64,000 bases of DNA, from the NCBI RefSeq assembly GCF_013334205.1, contig NZ_CP054424.1:888001-952000 (forward strand), written 5' to 3'. Below the pieces are notes generated by a model. The model made no database searches. It was not told where the DNA came from and worked only from the letters and a program-made list of their open reading frames with translations. Source of the stretch: Rhodoferax sp. BAB1 (GTDB taxonomy: Bacteria > Pseudomonadota > Gammaproteobacteria > Burkholderiales > Burkholderiaceae_C). The translations under genes were made by a program, and so were the position numbers. Positions 8,006 through 17,083 of the stretch are shown one piece after another (within the stretch, counting starts at the first letter, position 1; every line of letters starts with the position of its first letter).

Positions 8006-10972
8006 ATGCTGAACCACCTCAAACTCGACATCGACTACGGCACGCCCCGGCGCGAGTCGGTCAAGGAAGTGACGCTGGAGATCGACGGCCAGAGCGTCAC
8101 CGTGCCCGAGGGCACCTCGCTGATGCGCGCGGCGGTGGATGCCGGCGTGAAGGTGCCCAAGCTCTGCGCCACCGACAGCCTGGAGCCCTTTGGTTCCTGC
8201 CGCCTGTGCCTGGTGGAAGTGGAAGGCCGCCGCGGTTACCCCGCCAGCTGCACCACCCCGGCCGAGGCCGGCATGAAGGTGAAGACGCAGACCAGCAAGC
8301 TGCAGGAGCTGCGCAAGAACGTGATGGAGCTCTACATCTCCGACCACCCGCTGGACTGCCTGACCTGTTCCGCCAACGGCAACTGCGAGCTGCAGGACAT
8401 GGCTGGCGTGACGGGCCTGCGCGAGGTGCGCTACGGCATGGGCGATGCGATGACGGGCGCCAACCATTTCCGCGGCGAGAGCAAGCCCAAGATCGACAAT
8501 TCCAACCCCTACTTCAGCTACGACGCTTCCAAATGCATCGTCTGCAACCGCTGCGTGCGGGCCTGTGAAGAGACGCAGGGCACGTTTGCGCTGACCATCT
8601 CGGGCCGCGGTTTCGAGAGCCGGGTGTCGCCGGGCCAGGACCAGCCTTTCATGGAGAGCGAGTGCGTGAGCTGCGGCGCCTGCGTGGAGGCCTGCCCCAC
8701 GGCCACGCTGCAGGAGAAGAGCGTGATCTGGTTGGGCCAGAGCGAGCACAGCGTGACGACGACTTGCGCCTATTGCGGCGTGGGTTGCGGCTTCAAGGCC
8801 GAGATGAAGGGCAACGAGGTGGTGCGCATGGTGCCGTGGAAAGACGGCAAGGCCAACGAAGGCCATGCCTGTGTGAAGGGCCGGTTTGCCTGGGGTTATG
8901 CCACGCACAAGGACCGCATCACCAAGCCCATGATCCGCAAGAGCATCCACGACGCGTGGACGGAGGTGAGCTGGGAAGAGGCTATTCAACACACGGCCAG
9001 CGAATTCAAGCGCATCCAGGCCAAATACGGCCGCGATTCCGTGGGTGCCCTGGTGTCTTCGCGTTGCACCAATGAAGAAGGTTACCTGGTGCAGAAGCTG
9101 GTGCGCGCCGCTTTCGGCAACAACAACGTGGACACCTGCGCCCGCGTGTGCCACTCGCCCACGGGTTACGGCCTGAAGCAGACGCTGGGTGAATCGGCCG
9201 GCACGCAGACCTTCAAGTCGGTGGAGAAGAGCGACATCATCATGGTGATCGGCGCCAACCCGACCGACGGCCACCCGGTGTTCGGCTCGCGTTTGAAAAA
9301 GCGCCTGCGCGCTGGCGCCAGACTCATCGTGGTGGACCCGCGCCAGATCGACCTGGTCAAGAGCCCGCACATCAGGTCGGACTACCACCTCAAGCTCAAG
9401 CCGGGCACCAACGTGGCCATCATCAGCGCGCTGGCCCACGTGGTGGTGACCGAGGGCCTGGTGGACGAGGCCTTCGTGGCCGAGCGTTGCGACCTGAAGT
9501 CCTTCAAGGAATGGCGCGAGTTCGTGGCCCGGCCCGAGAACTCGCCCGAAGCCATGGAGGCCGTCACCGGTGTGCCGGCCGCGCAGATCCGCGGCGCGGC
9601 CCGCCTGTTTGCCACCAAAGGAAAGAACGGTGCCATCTACTACGGCCTGGGCGTGACCGAGCACGCGCAGGGCTCCACCATGGTGATGGGCATTGCCAAC
9701 CTGGCCATGGCCACGGGCAACGTGGGCCGCGAAGGCGTGGGCGTGAACCCGCTGCGCGGCCAGAACAACGTGCAGGGCAGCTGCGACATGGGCTCCTTCC
9801 CGCACGAGCTGCCTGGTTACCGCCATGTGTCGGACAGCACGGCGCGCGCCGCTTTCGAGAGCGCGTGGAACGTATCGCTGCGCGCCGAGCCCGGCCTGCG
9901 CATCCCCAATATGCTGGACGCTGCCCTGGACGGCAGCTTCAAGGCCCTGTATTGCGAGGGCGAAGACCCGGTGCAGTCCGACCCGGACACCCAGCACGTG
10001 GCCCATGCGCTCGAAGCCATGGAGTGCGTGGTGGTGCAGGACCTGTTCCTCAACGAAAGCGCCAAGTACGCCCACGTCTTCCTGCCCGGCGCCTCCTTCC
10101 TGGAAAAGGACGGTACCTTCACCAACGCCGAACGCCGCATCTCGCGCGTGACCAAGGTGATGCCGCCCAAGGCCGGTTACGCCGACTGGGAGGTGACGCA
10201 GATGCTGTCCAACGCGCTGGGTTACCCCATGAACTACCAGCATCCGCGCGAGATCATGGACGAGATCGCCGCGCTCACGCCCACTTTCAAGGGCGTGAGT
10301 TTTGCCAAGCTCGACCAGCTGGGCAGCGTGCAGTGGCCCTGCAACGACGAGGCGCCCGAGGGCACGCCCACCATGCACATCGGAACCTTCGTGCGCGGCA
10401 AGGGCCGGTTCATCATCACGCAGTACGTGCCCACCGACGAGAAGGTCACGCGTTTGTTCCCGCTGATTTTGACCACGGGGCGCATCCTCTCGCAGTACAA
10501 CGTGGGCGCGCAGACCCGCCGCACCGAGAATGTGTTGTGGCACAGCGAGGACCGGCTGGAGATCCACCCGCAGGACGCGGAAGACCGCGGCATCCAGGAC
10601 GGCGACTGGGTGGGCATCCAGAGCCGTTCGGGCGAGACGGTGCTGCGCGCCACCATCACCGAGCGGGTGCAGCCGGGTGTGGTCTACACCACCTTCCACT
10701 TCCCCGAGTCGGGCGCCAACGTGATCACCACCGACAACTCCGACTGGGCCACCAACTGCCCCGAGTACAAGGTGACGGCGGTGCAGGTGATGCCGGTGAC
10801 GCAACCCAGCAACTTCGGCGCCGGGCCGCCCCAAGCCGAAGTTAGCCCCCTCGGGGGGCAGACGGCTCGGCCGTCGTGGGGGCTGTCAGCCTGGCAGAAG
10901 GGCTACCAGCGCTTCAACAAGGAACAGCTGCAGCACCTGCAGGCGGCGCACCCGGAAGTGGTGGGGAAGTAG
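8006..10972 (+). CDS. fdsA: NAD-dependent formate dehydrogenase alpha (catalytic) subunit
   Basis: FdsA (988 residues) oxidises formate to CO2 at a bis-molybdopterin-guanine-dinucleotide centre. An N-terminal [2Fe-2S] domain has Cys54, 65, 68 and 82. It is followed by a NuoG-like cluster domain, two [4Fe-4S] ferredoxin motifs, a CAYCGVGC cluster motif before the molybdopterin domain, and a C-terminal substrate-cofactor domain. The likely Mo ligand is Cys382 (context RVCHSP), encoded by TGC, so this is not a selenoprotein. The start has an AAAGGAA ribosome-binding site. Oddly, about 20 residues near 939-959 are encoded by a GC-rich repeat found elsewhere in the window. Confidence 0.95.
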   Translation: MLNHLKLDIDYGTPRRESVKEVTLEIDGQSVTVPEGTSLMRAAVDAGVKVPKLCATDSLEPFGSCRLCLVEVEGRRGYPASCTTPAEAGMKVKTQTSKLQELRKNVMELYISDHPLDCLTCSANGNCELQDMAGVTGLREVRYGMGDAMTGANHFRGESKPKIDNSNPYFSYDASKCIVCNRCVRACEETQGTFALTISGRGFESRVSPGQDQPFMESECVSCGACVEACPTATLQEKSVIWLGQSEHSVTTTCAYCGVGCGFKAEMKGNEVVRMVPWKDGKANEGHACVKGRFAWGYATHKDRITKPMIRKSIHDAWTEVSWEEAIQHTASEFKRIQAKYGRDSVGALVSSRCTNEEGYLVQKLVRAAFGNNNVDTCARVCHSPTGYGLKQTLGESAGTQTFKSVEKSDIIMVIGANPTDGHPVFGSRLKKRLRAGARLIVVDPRQIDLVKSPHIRSDYHLKLKPGTNVAIISALAHVVVTEGLVDEAFVAERCDLKSFKEWREFVARPENSPEAMEAVTGVPAAQIRGAARLFATKGKNGAIYYGLGVTEHAQGSTMVMGIANLAMATGNVGREGVGVNPLRGQNNVQGSCDMGSFPHELPGYRHVSDSTARAAFESAWNVSLRAEPGLRIPNMLDAALDGSFKALYCEGEDPVQSDPDTQHVAHALEAMECVVVQDLFLNESAKYAHVFLPGASFLEKDGTFTNAERRISRVTKVMPPKAGYADWEVTQMLSNALGYPMNYQHPREIMDEIAALTPTFKGVSFAKLDQLGSVQWPCNDEAPEGTPTMHIGTFVRGKGRFIITQYVPTDEKVTRLFPLILTTGRILSQYNVGAQTRRTENVLWHSEDRLEIHPQDAEDRGIQDGDWVGIQSRSGETVLRATITERVQPGVVYTTFHFPESGANVITTDNSDWATNCPEYKVTAVQVMPVTQPSNFGAGPPQAEVSPLGGQTARPSWGLSAWQKGYQRFNKEQLQHLQAAHPEVVGK
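10820..10884 (+). repeat. GC-rich palindromic repeat inside fdsA
   Basis: This copy has the pattern GCCGGGCCGCCCCAA ... GCCCCCTCGGGGGGCAG ... CGTGGGGGC. Close copies are at 50745-50810 and 58355-58426, with a diverged relative at 45225-45290. Here it is translated in frame near the FdsA C-terminus. Confidence 0.8.
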
Positions 10973-10983
10973 GGAGGCAGGCC

Positions 10984-11823
10984 ATGCACATGCATGAACT
11001 GCCCTACCCGCCGGTGGCCGGTGCCCGCGCCACGGCCGTGCGCGGCCTGCGCGGCGGCGCCGTCTTCGAGACCACGGACTGGGTGGCCGAGGAGGTGCCG
11101 GTGGCCCTGGTCTACAACGGCGTCTCGCACGCGGTGATGCTGGCCTCGCCCTCGGACCTGGAGGACTTCGCCATCGGCTTCAGCTGCAGCGAAGGCATCG
11201 TGGACAGCCCGGCGCAGATCTACGACATGGAGCAGGGCGAGACGGCGCAGGGCATCACGCTCTCACTCGACATCGCGGCGGCCTGCTTTGCACGCCTGAA
11301 AGATCGCCGGCGCACGCTGGCCGGGCGCACGGGCTGCGGCCTGTGCGGCACCGACAGCCTGGCGCAGGCGGTGCGTGCGCCGCTGCCCTTGCAGACCACG
11401 ACTCGTTTCGAGGCCGGCGCCGTGTCCGCCGCGCTGTCCGGCCTGCGCGAGCGCCAGCTGCTGCAGGGCGTGACCGGCGCCTCGCACGCGGCGGCCTGGT
11501 GCACGGCCGATGGCCGGATCGCCCTGCTGCGCGAGGACGTGGGCCGCCACAACGCGCTGGACAAGCTGCTGGGCGCGCTGCATCGCGCCGGCCTGCCGGC
11601 GGGTGAGGGTTTCATCGTGGTGACCAGCCGCGCCAGCTACGAGATGGTGCAGAAGACCGCCAGCGCCGGCGTGGGCCTGCTGGCCGCCGTCTCGGCGGTG
11701 ACGGGCCTGGCCATCGACACCGCGCGCGGCTGCGGCCTCACGCTGCTGGGTTTTGCGCGCGGCGCCGACCTGTGCGTCTACAGCCATCCCGAACGAATTT
11801 CACTTGAGAGCAAGTCATCATGA
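10984..11823 (+). CDS. fdhD: Formate dehydrogenase sulfurtransferase/accessory protein FdhD
   Basis: FdhD receives sulfur from a cysteine desulfurase and passes it to the molybdenum cofactor of formate dehydrogenase, which is needed for activity. The 279-residue protein has the conserved CxxC motif (GCGLCG, about residues 119-124) and the C-terminal DVGRHNALDK signature (about 180-190), with normal family length. A GGGAGG ribosome-binding site precedes ATG 10984. Its end overlaps the start of fdsD, as in other fds operons. Confidence 0.93.
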   Translation: MHMHELPYPPVAGARATAVRGLRGGAVFETTDWVAEEVPVALVYNGVSHAVMLASPSDLEDFAIGFSCSEGIVDSPAQIYDMEQGETAQGITLSLDIAAACFARLKDRRRTLAGRTGCGLCGTDSLAQAVRAPLPLQTTTRFEAGAVSAALSGLRERQLLQGVTGASHAAAWCTADGRIALLREDVGRHNALDKLLGALHRAGLPAGEGFIVVTSRASYEMVQKTASAGVGLLAAVSAVTGLAIDTARGCGLTLLGFARGADLCVYSHPERISLESKSS

Positions 11824-12041
11824 ACCGCGAACACCTGGTCCGCATGGCCAACCAGATCGGCACCTTCTTCCAGTCCCAGCCCGACCGGGCCGAGGCGCTG
11901 GAAGGCCTGGCCAACCACATCGCCAAGTTCTGGGAGCCACGCATGCAGCGCGAATTCAAGGCCCTGCTCGATGAGGGCGGCGAAGGCGTGCTGCCCATCG
12001 TGCGCGAGGCGCTGGAGAAACACCGGGCGCTGATGGCCTGA
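11820..12041 (+). CDS. fdsD: NAD-dependent formate dehydrogenase delta subunit
   Basis: FdsD is the small helical subunit of the FdsGBAD formate dehydrogenase, without cofactors of its own and needed for a stable or mature complex. The 73-residue protein matches the family in length and in the NQIGTFFQSQPDR-like start and the KFWEPRMQREF stretch. The ATG overlaps the fdhD stop codon. It is the last gene of the operon; no clear terminator follows. Confidence 0.9.
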   Translation: MNREHLVRMANQIGTFFQSQPDRAEALEGLANHIAKFWEPRMQREFKALLDEGGEGVLPIVREALEKHRALMA

Positions 12042-12140
12042 TAGACCCGGCGCGCGCAAAGGTGGCGCTGATTGCTTAAACTGACGCGGCCCTTCCCGCC
12101 CGCTGGCGGGCGCATCCACCTTCATCGCGAGACCCACCCC

Positions 12141-12746
12141 ATGAAACTCTTCATCAAACCCGGCGCCTGCTCCCTTTCCCCCCACATCGTGCTCGAAGAA
12201 CTGGGCCTGAAGTACGACACCGAGGTGGTGGACCTCAAGGACAAGAAGACGGCCTCGGGTGGCGACTACCTGGCCATCAACCCCAAGGGCTACGTGCCGG
12301 CGCTGCAGCTGGACGACGGCAGCGTGCTGACCGAAGGCCCGGCCATCGTGCAGTACCTGGCCGACAGCCAGCCCGGCAAGAAGCTGGCGCCGGCCAACGG
12401 CACGGTGGAGCGCTACCGCCTGCAGGGCTGGCTGACCTTCATCGGCACTGAGCTGCACAAGACCTTCAGCCCCCTGTTCAACCCGGCCGCGCCGCAGGAG
12501 TGGAAGGATTTCTGCCGCGCCAACATCGAGCGCCGCCTGAAGTACGTGAACGAGCAGCTGGCCGGCCGCGACTACCTGATGGGCCAGGACTTCAGCGTGG
12601 CCGACGCCTATCTGTTCACCGTGACGAACTGGACGAAACGCGTGGCCATCGACATCAGTGGCCTGCCCAACCTCACGGCCTACATGGCCCGTGTGGCCGC
12701 GCGCCCGGGCGTGCAGGCGGCGATGAAGGCCGAAGGGCTGGTCTGA
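12141..12746 (+). CDS. gst: Glutathione S-transferase family protein
   Basis: This 201-residue protein is a beta-class-like bacterial GST. The thioredoxin-fold N-terminus starts KPGACSLSPHI, with the usual beta-class Cys near residue 10, followed by the cis-Pro region GYVPAL and the LTEGPAIVQYLA glutathione-binding segment, then the helical C-terminal domain with the DFSVADAYLF N-capping motif. It would conjugate or reduce substrates with glutathione in the cytosol; the substrate is unknown. Its last 36 coding bases are repeated exactly at 13141-13176. Confidence 0.9.
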   Translation: MKLFIKPGACSLSPHIVLEELGLKYDTEVVDLKDKKTASGGDYLAINPKGYVPALQLDDGSVLTEGPAIVQYLADSQPGKKLAPANGTVERYRLQGWLTFIGTELHKTFSPLFNPAAPQEWKDFCRANIERRLKYVNEQLAGRDYLMGQDFSVADAYLFTVTNWTKRVAIDISGLPNLTAYMARVAARPGVQAAMKAEGLV

Positions 12747-13177
12747 GGCTGCACGAGCGCGCCGACTCGGGTCAGAGCACCAGCATGGCCACGAACCAGG
12801 CGGCAGCCAGGGTCATGTCGGTGGGGCGTTGCCACGGTGATCTGCCCACCGCCAGCAGCAGGAACAGGTTGTAGGGCAGCGGGGCGAAATGCAGGGCCCA
12901 GGCCCAGGCACCCGGCCCGCCCTGCGCGATGACCATGAGACCGGCAAAGCTGAACAGCAGGTTGACGAGCGTGCCGACGCCGACCATGTCGCGCCAGAGG
13001 AGATGGGCGCGCGTGGACCGGCCGCTCCAGCGGTCCAGCAGGAAGGTGTGCAGTGGCAGACGCATGGGAGGCATCTTACTGAGGGGCCTGGCGCAGAAGA
13101 CGGCCACACCATCTCTTATTGCGCTGGCAGCTGGAGCGGGTGTGCAGGCGGCGATGAAGGCCGAAGGGCTGGTCTGA
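12711..13177 (+). repeat. Exact direct repeat of the gst 3' end flanking a small inverted gene
   Basis: The last bases of gst, including its stop (12711-12747), recur unchanged at 13141-13177. The 393 bp between the two copies holds one small minus-strand gene (12772-13065). The exact 37-bp match argues for recent duplication, as attachment-site-like flanks or through a tandem duplication followed by replacement. Confidence 0.8.
12772..13065 (-). CDS. Small hydrophobic membrane protein
   Basis: This product of about 97 residues has three hydrophobic segments and a basic N-terminus (RLPLHTFLLDRWSGRSTRAH). The family is not recognised. The start is uncertain between ATGs at 13065 and 13074, with no good ribosome-binding site at either. 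It lies opposite to gst inside the segment bracketed by the duplicated gst tail, so it may be the cargo of that insertion. Confidence 0.5.
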   Translation of the reverse strand: MRLPLHTFLLDRWSGRSTRAHLLWRDMVGVGTLVNLLFSFAGLMVIAQGGPGAWAWALHFAPLPYNLFLLLAVGRSPWQRPTDMTLAAAWFVAMLVL

Positions 13178-13320
13178 GCGGGGGCGCACCGACGTGGCCT
13201 GCGGTCCAGGACTTTCCTGGATCGGCACAGTCCCCCCTAGAATAAACAGCACTGCCAGCATCATTGCCCGGATAGAACATGGGCGGGGCTTGGCGGATAT
13301 GACATGTCAGGGGGGATCAC

Positions 13321-16300
13321 ATGACGAGGATGCGTATTGTCCTGCTGGGCATTCTTTTGCTCAGCTTGGTGGGGTATGGAATACAGTTCCGAATGGCCCA
13401 GGCGGAGGCCAGGGCAACCGAGGAACAGGCGCTGCGGTATGCGCAGGCGATGGAGCGTGAGCGGGAAAAGTGGCAGCAATCGGCCCGGCTGGCGGCGATG
13501 TCGCCCGCGCCCGACAGTTCCCAGTTCGAGATTCCGGCGGCCTATCCGCGTGGGGTCTCGGACTGGCAGGCCAGGGAGCGGAGTTTCCATGCCAAGCTGC
13601 TGGCGTCTGGGCGTTTTGATGCGTTGGTGGTTCCTTTCCAGGTCACTGGCGCTGGTTTTGATCGACCCACACGGGCCTTGATGACGGCTGAGTTGAGTCT
13701 CGCCGTGAGCCGGGCAACCCAGTGGAAGCTGCCGGATCCGCATCTGGTGGCCAAGGCGCTGGGTGAAGGCAGGCGCCAGCTGAATCCCAAGGATGTTTAT
13801 GGTCTGGCCGACGCGATCGGTGCGCGCCAGATCATCTGGGGGCATGCCGGCCACGACAGGCAGGGTCAGATGACGGTACTCGTCCGACGCCAGGAACGCC
13901 CGGCGGGGAATCCTGCCCAGGGTGCTGTCGGTGATTGGGCGCAGGCTGGTCATGGCACATGGCAGCGCCTGACCGGCATCCCGATGCCGCCGGATACTGC
14001 ACCGATCGAGGTCTATGCGTCCCGTTTGCCTGAGATCATGAAGGCTGTGGGCCTGGAGCTTGCCGATGCGGGCGGCACGAGGTCGATCGCGGCGCTGGAC
14101 CTCAAGGAACTGGGGCAGACGCCGGCCAGCCTGATCGCCGAGGCGGACAATCCGGCCCGCGATGCGTACGCATTCCTGTTGTACGCGGCCCTGGTGCCTC
14201 GCCACATGGAGCGGACACGGGAGGTGTTTGCCGAGAAAGCCTATCTGGCGCTGCTCAGGCTGGCGCCCGAATCCCCTGAGTATCGGGCGCTGCGGGCGCG
14301 CACCCTGCTGGCTCTCGGTACGCGCGAGGCGGCCCTGAGGGTGTTGGCGGCGCCCTTGAATGACGAGGAAAGCGGCGTGCTGGCCTATGCCAATGGCAAT
14401 CTGATCGAGCTGCAACACGCGGCTTCGCGGGAGCAGCATCCGCTCAAGCGTCTGCTGCTGAAACTGGACGAAAACCTGCTGGCGACCCGCTACGGCCTGA
14501 GAAACCAGCGGCAGTCGCTGGCCGAGGTGGAGGCGATGAAGCTGCCGGGCGACTACTGGCAGCATCTGGTGGCCCGGGCTTTTGTGGACGGGGACCACTG
14601 GGCCCAGTTCGACAATGCCATGCCCAAATACCTGATGGACATCGGCTATCCCATCCAGGGATTCGCTCTGGAAGAGATGGTGAAGGGGCAGTTGTCGCTG
14701 GGTGATCCTTCGAAGATGGAGGCCATCGTCGATCGGTCCTTCGTCGAACATGCCCGCAGGCTGTATGACGCGGATCCGGGACGGTGGTGTTGTAGTGTTG
14801 CCTCCGGACGGCTGGGGCATCACGATTACCTGGAACTGTTGCTGGGGATCGGTCATGACAATCTGCTGCGTCGCATCCAGTTTTACTCGGTGGTCCAGGG
14901 CAATGCAACCGGTGCCATCGGGTTTGCCAACAGCATCGATGCCATCTACAAGGGCCATCCCTATTACGAGCTGATGCGATCGAAGGCGGAGCTGGCGCAG
15001 GCGAAGAACGCGAGTGCTGCCGAACGGGAGGGGCTGCTCAAGTCGGCGTATCAACGGGCATTCGACGCCATGTACTGGGAGCAGGGGCAGTCCCTGATCT
15101 CGGATATGGCCGCGGACCAGATCAGCCGGATAGGTCGCCAGGACTATGGCCGGTATGGGAATTTCTACCATGCCGATCGCCCGTTCCGTCCCTATTACTG
15201 GACCTGGGCCGATGGCGGAAACCTGAAGACGCAGACCGACAACAGGCTCGCTGCGGCCAGCAATGCCACCCATGAGTTCTATGCGGTCAGCCAGCTTTAC
15301 GACCTGTATCAACAGTATTCACCGGATGACGGCCGGGCCGCGGGCCTCCTGAAATCCATCGAAGGGCGCTTCAATGGAGCGCCCCAGAAGAATGAGCTAC
15401 TGGCCGACGCGGCCCTGAGCCAGGGCGATCGCCAGGCCGCGATGGCGCACTACCGAAGCAATGCGGAGCGGCTGCCCGGGCACTGGAATTCGATTTTCCA
15501 GTGGGGCAAGCTGCTGTACCAGGAAGGTGAAGTTCGCGAGGCGGCACGGGTGTGGCGGATGTATGCCGGCTTTCGCAAAGGCTCGGATGAGAACCGCGTC
15601 AGCATTTCCAACCACGCGTATGAGGTGGGGTCGTTTTTTTACTGGTCAGGGCACCTCGATCTGGCCGAACCGTTCTATCGGATATCTGCCGCGCAAAATA
15701 CCGGCGCGAGCAGCGACATCTCAAGCGCGACACGGCTGCGTCTGATGGAGAGCGATCTGGGAGAGGCGCTCGCAGGGACGTTGCGCAGAGCCCGCCGTTA
15801 TGGCGATACGTATGCCTATCGCGACTACCTCGGCATGCTGCATGCCGCCGGGCATTCCCAAGAGGCGTGGGCAGGTTTCTCACAGCTGGTGAGGGACATG
15901 CCGAAGCTTCCGCATGTCTGGGAGACGGCCATGGTGGGTCACCGTCGGGAGGGGGTGTCCGATGCCGAACTCATTGCCTGGGCGCAGCGGCCGGAGCATC
16001 TGAATGCCGGTCCACAGGCCAATGCCGGCGCTGTTTATCTCCTGCGTTTTGCGACCACCGATCGCATTCCTTCGGCCGAACTCGCTGAAGCCATCCAGAG
16101 CATCGACGGACCGATATGGCAACTGCAGTCACCTGACAAGTATGTCGTTCGTCCTTCCGCCGACGGGAGCACAGCGTCAATACTCGGTCCCGACGCCATG
16201 GGGGGGCAAGCCATGCTGCCCTTGGGCATGTATGCCGCGGCCCAGAAACAGCGGGTCAGATCCAACCTGGCTTACTTTGCCGCGGCGCACCGTGAGCTGA

Positions 16301-16920
16301 AGCTGAAGAATCTACCGGCCGCCAAGGCGATTTTCGATGAAGCTGCTGCCTTGTACGACCTGACGGCCCAGTCCAGTTTCATGCTGCCGTATTACGCTTA
16401 TGTGCAGCTGCAGACGGGGGGACGGCAGGCGGTCGAGCATCTGCTGGCGCGTGTCAAGCCAAAGCAGCAGGGGTTCGACTATTTCCTGGCGCGTGCCGCG
16501 CTCGATCTCGCCGATGGCCGCAAGGACGACGCGCTCAAGCATGTCGCCCGGGCCCGGTATTCCCGCCCCCATACCGAGGCGAGGCCGTTGTTGACGCAAT
16601 ACACCTTCGGTGAGTTCGTGGAGTTGCTGGCTGATCAATCAGGTGAGGCCAGGTTGCGCGAAATCGCTCTCGCCTGGGCGAAGACTTTCCAGAAGATCGA
16701 GCCATGGCAGGCCTGGAGTTACGCGATGGAAGCCCGGCTGGGGAAAAGCGCCACGGATCGCGGGCGGGCCATGGCGATGGCGCACTATCTGGACCCCGGC
16801 TCGGAGCGCCTGTCCCGTCTGCGCAAGCAGGACGTGCAGCAGGCGGTAAAGACCTGGGGCAAGGCACAACCCTTTGTGCTTGAACGGCGTCAGAAACCCG
16901 GGAAGAACGAGGATATCTGA
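13321..16920 (+). CDS. Large membrane-anchored TPR-like repeat protein
   Basis: This 1199-residue protein has an N-terminal membrane anchor or uncleaved signal (about 5-22) and a charged helix. A domain at about 80-190 (DALVVPF..., ARQIIWG) resembles the TolB/CsgG-like N-terminal fold. Roughly 900 residues of helix-turn-helix repeats with TPR-style spacing (for example LLADAALSQGDRQAAMAHYR) follow. An AGGGGGGA ribosome-binding site fixes the start. It lies alone, without same-strand partners. A periplasmic scaffold role is inferred; the exact function is unknown. Confidence 0.65.
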   Translation: MTRMRIVLLGILLLSLVGYGIQFRMAQAEARATEEQALRYAQAMEREREKWQQSARLAAMSPAPDSSQFEIPAAYPRGVSDWQARERSFHAKLLASGRFDALVVPFQVTGAGFDRPTRALMTAELSLAVSRATQWKLPDPHLVAKALGEGRRQLNPKDVYGLADAIGARQIIWGHAGHDRQGQMTVLVRRQERPAGNPAQGAVGDWAQAGHGTWQRLTGIPMPPDTAPIEVYASRLPEIMKAVGLELADAGGTRSIAALDLKELGQTPASLIAEADNPARDAYAFLLYAALVPRHMERTREVFAEKAYLALLRLAPESPEYRALRARTLLALGTREAALRVLAAPLNDEESGVLAYANGNLIELQHAASREQHPLKRLLLKLDENLLATRYGLRNQRQSLAEVEAMKLPGDYWQHLVARAFVDGDHWAQFDNAMPKYLMDIGYPIQGFALEEMVKGQLSLGDPSKMEAIVDRSFVEHARRLYDADPGRWCCSVASGRLGHHDYLELLLGIGHDNLLRRIQFYSVVQGNATGAIGFANSIDAIYKGHPYYELMRSKAELAQAKNASAAEREGLLKSAYQRAFDAMYWEQGQSLISDMAADQISRIGRQDYGRYGNFYHADRPFRPYYWTWADGGNLKTQTDNRLAAASNATHEFYAVSQLYDLYQQYSPDDGRAAGLLKSIEGRFNGAPQKNELLADAALSQGDRQAAMAHYRSNAERLPGHWNSIFQWGKLLYQEGEVREAARVWRMYAGFRKGSDENRVSISNHAYEVGSFFYWSGHLDLAEPFYRISAAQNTGASSDISSATRLRLMESDLGEALAGTLRRARRYGDTYAYRDYLGMLHAAGHSQEAWAGFSQLVRDMPKLPHVWETAMVGHRREGVSDAELIAWAQRPEHLNAGPQANAGAVYLLRFATTDRIPSAELAEAIQSIDGPIWQLQSPDKYVVRPSADGSTASILGPDAMGGQAMLPLGMYAAAQKQRVRSNLAYFAAAHRELKLKNLPAAKAIFDEAAALYDLTAQSSFMLPYYAYVQLQTGGRQAVEHLLARVKPKQQGFDYFLARAALDLADGRKDDALKHVARARYSRPHTEARPLLTQYTFGEFVELLADQSGEARLREIALAWAKTFQKIEPWQAWSYAMEARLGKSATDRGRAMAMAHYLDPGSERLSRLRKQDVQQAVKTWGKAQPFVLERRQKPGKNEDI

Positions 16921-17083
16921 GCCCGGGTATCGCTGGATCTCGCACGGCCGGGGCCTCATCACGCCCCGTTCTATCTGCTAGTGCGGCGGCACATCGGACA
17001 AGGGCTGCGGCCGGGTCTACACTGGCCTGAACATGGTGGCGCCGTCGTGCTGCCGTTTTCTTTTCCAGCCCTTTGTGATCCGC

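Noticed and set aside
9149..9151. Possible selenocysteine at the FdsA active site
   Set aside because: The codon is TGC (Cys382), not TGA.
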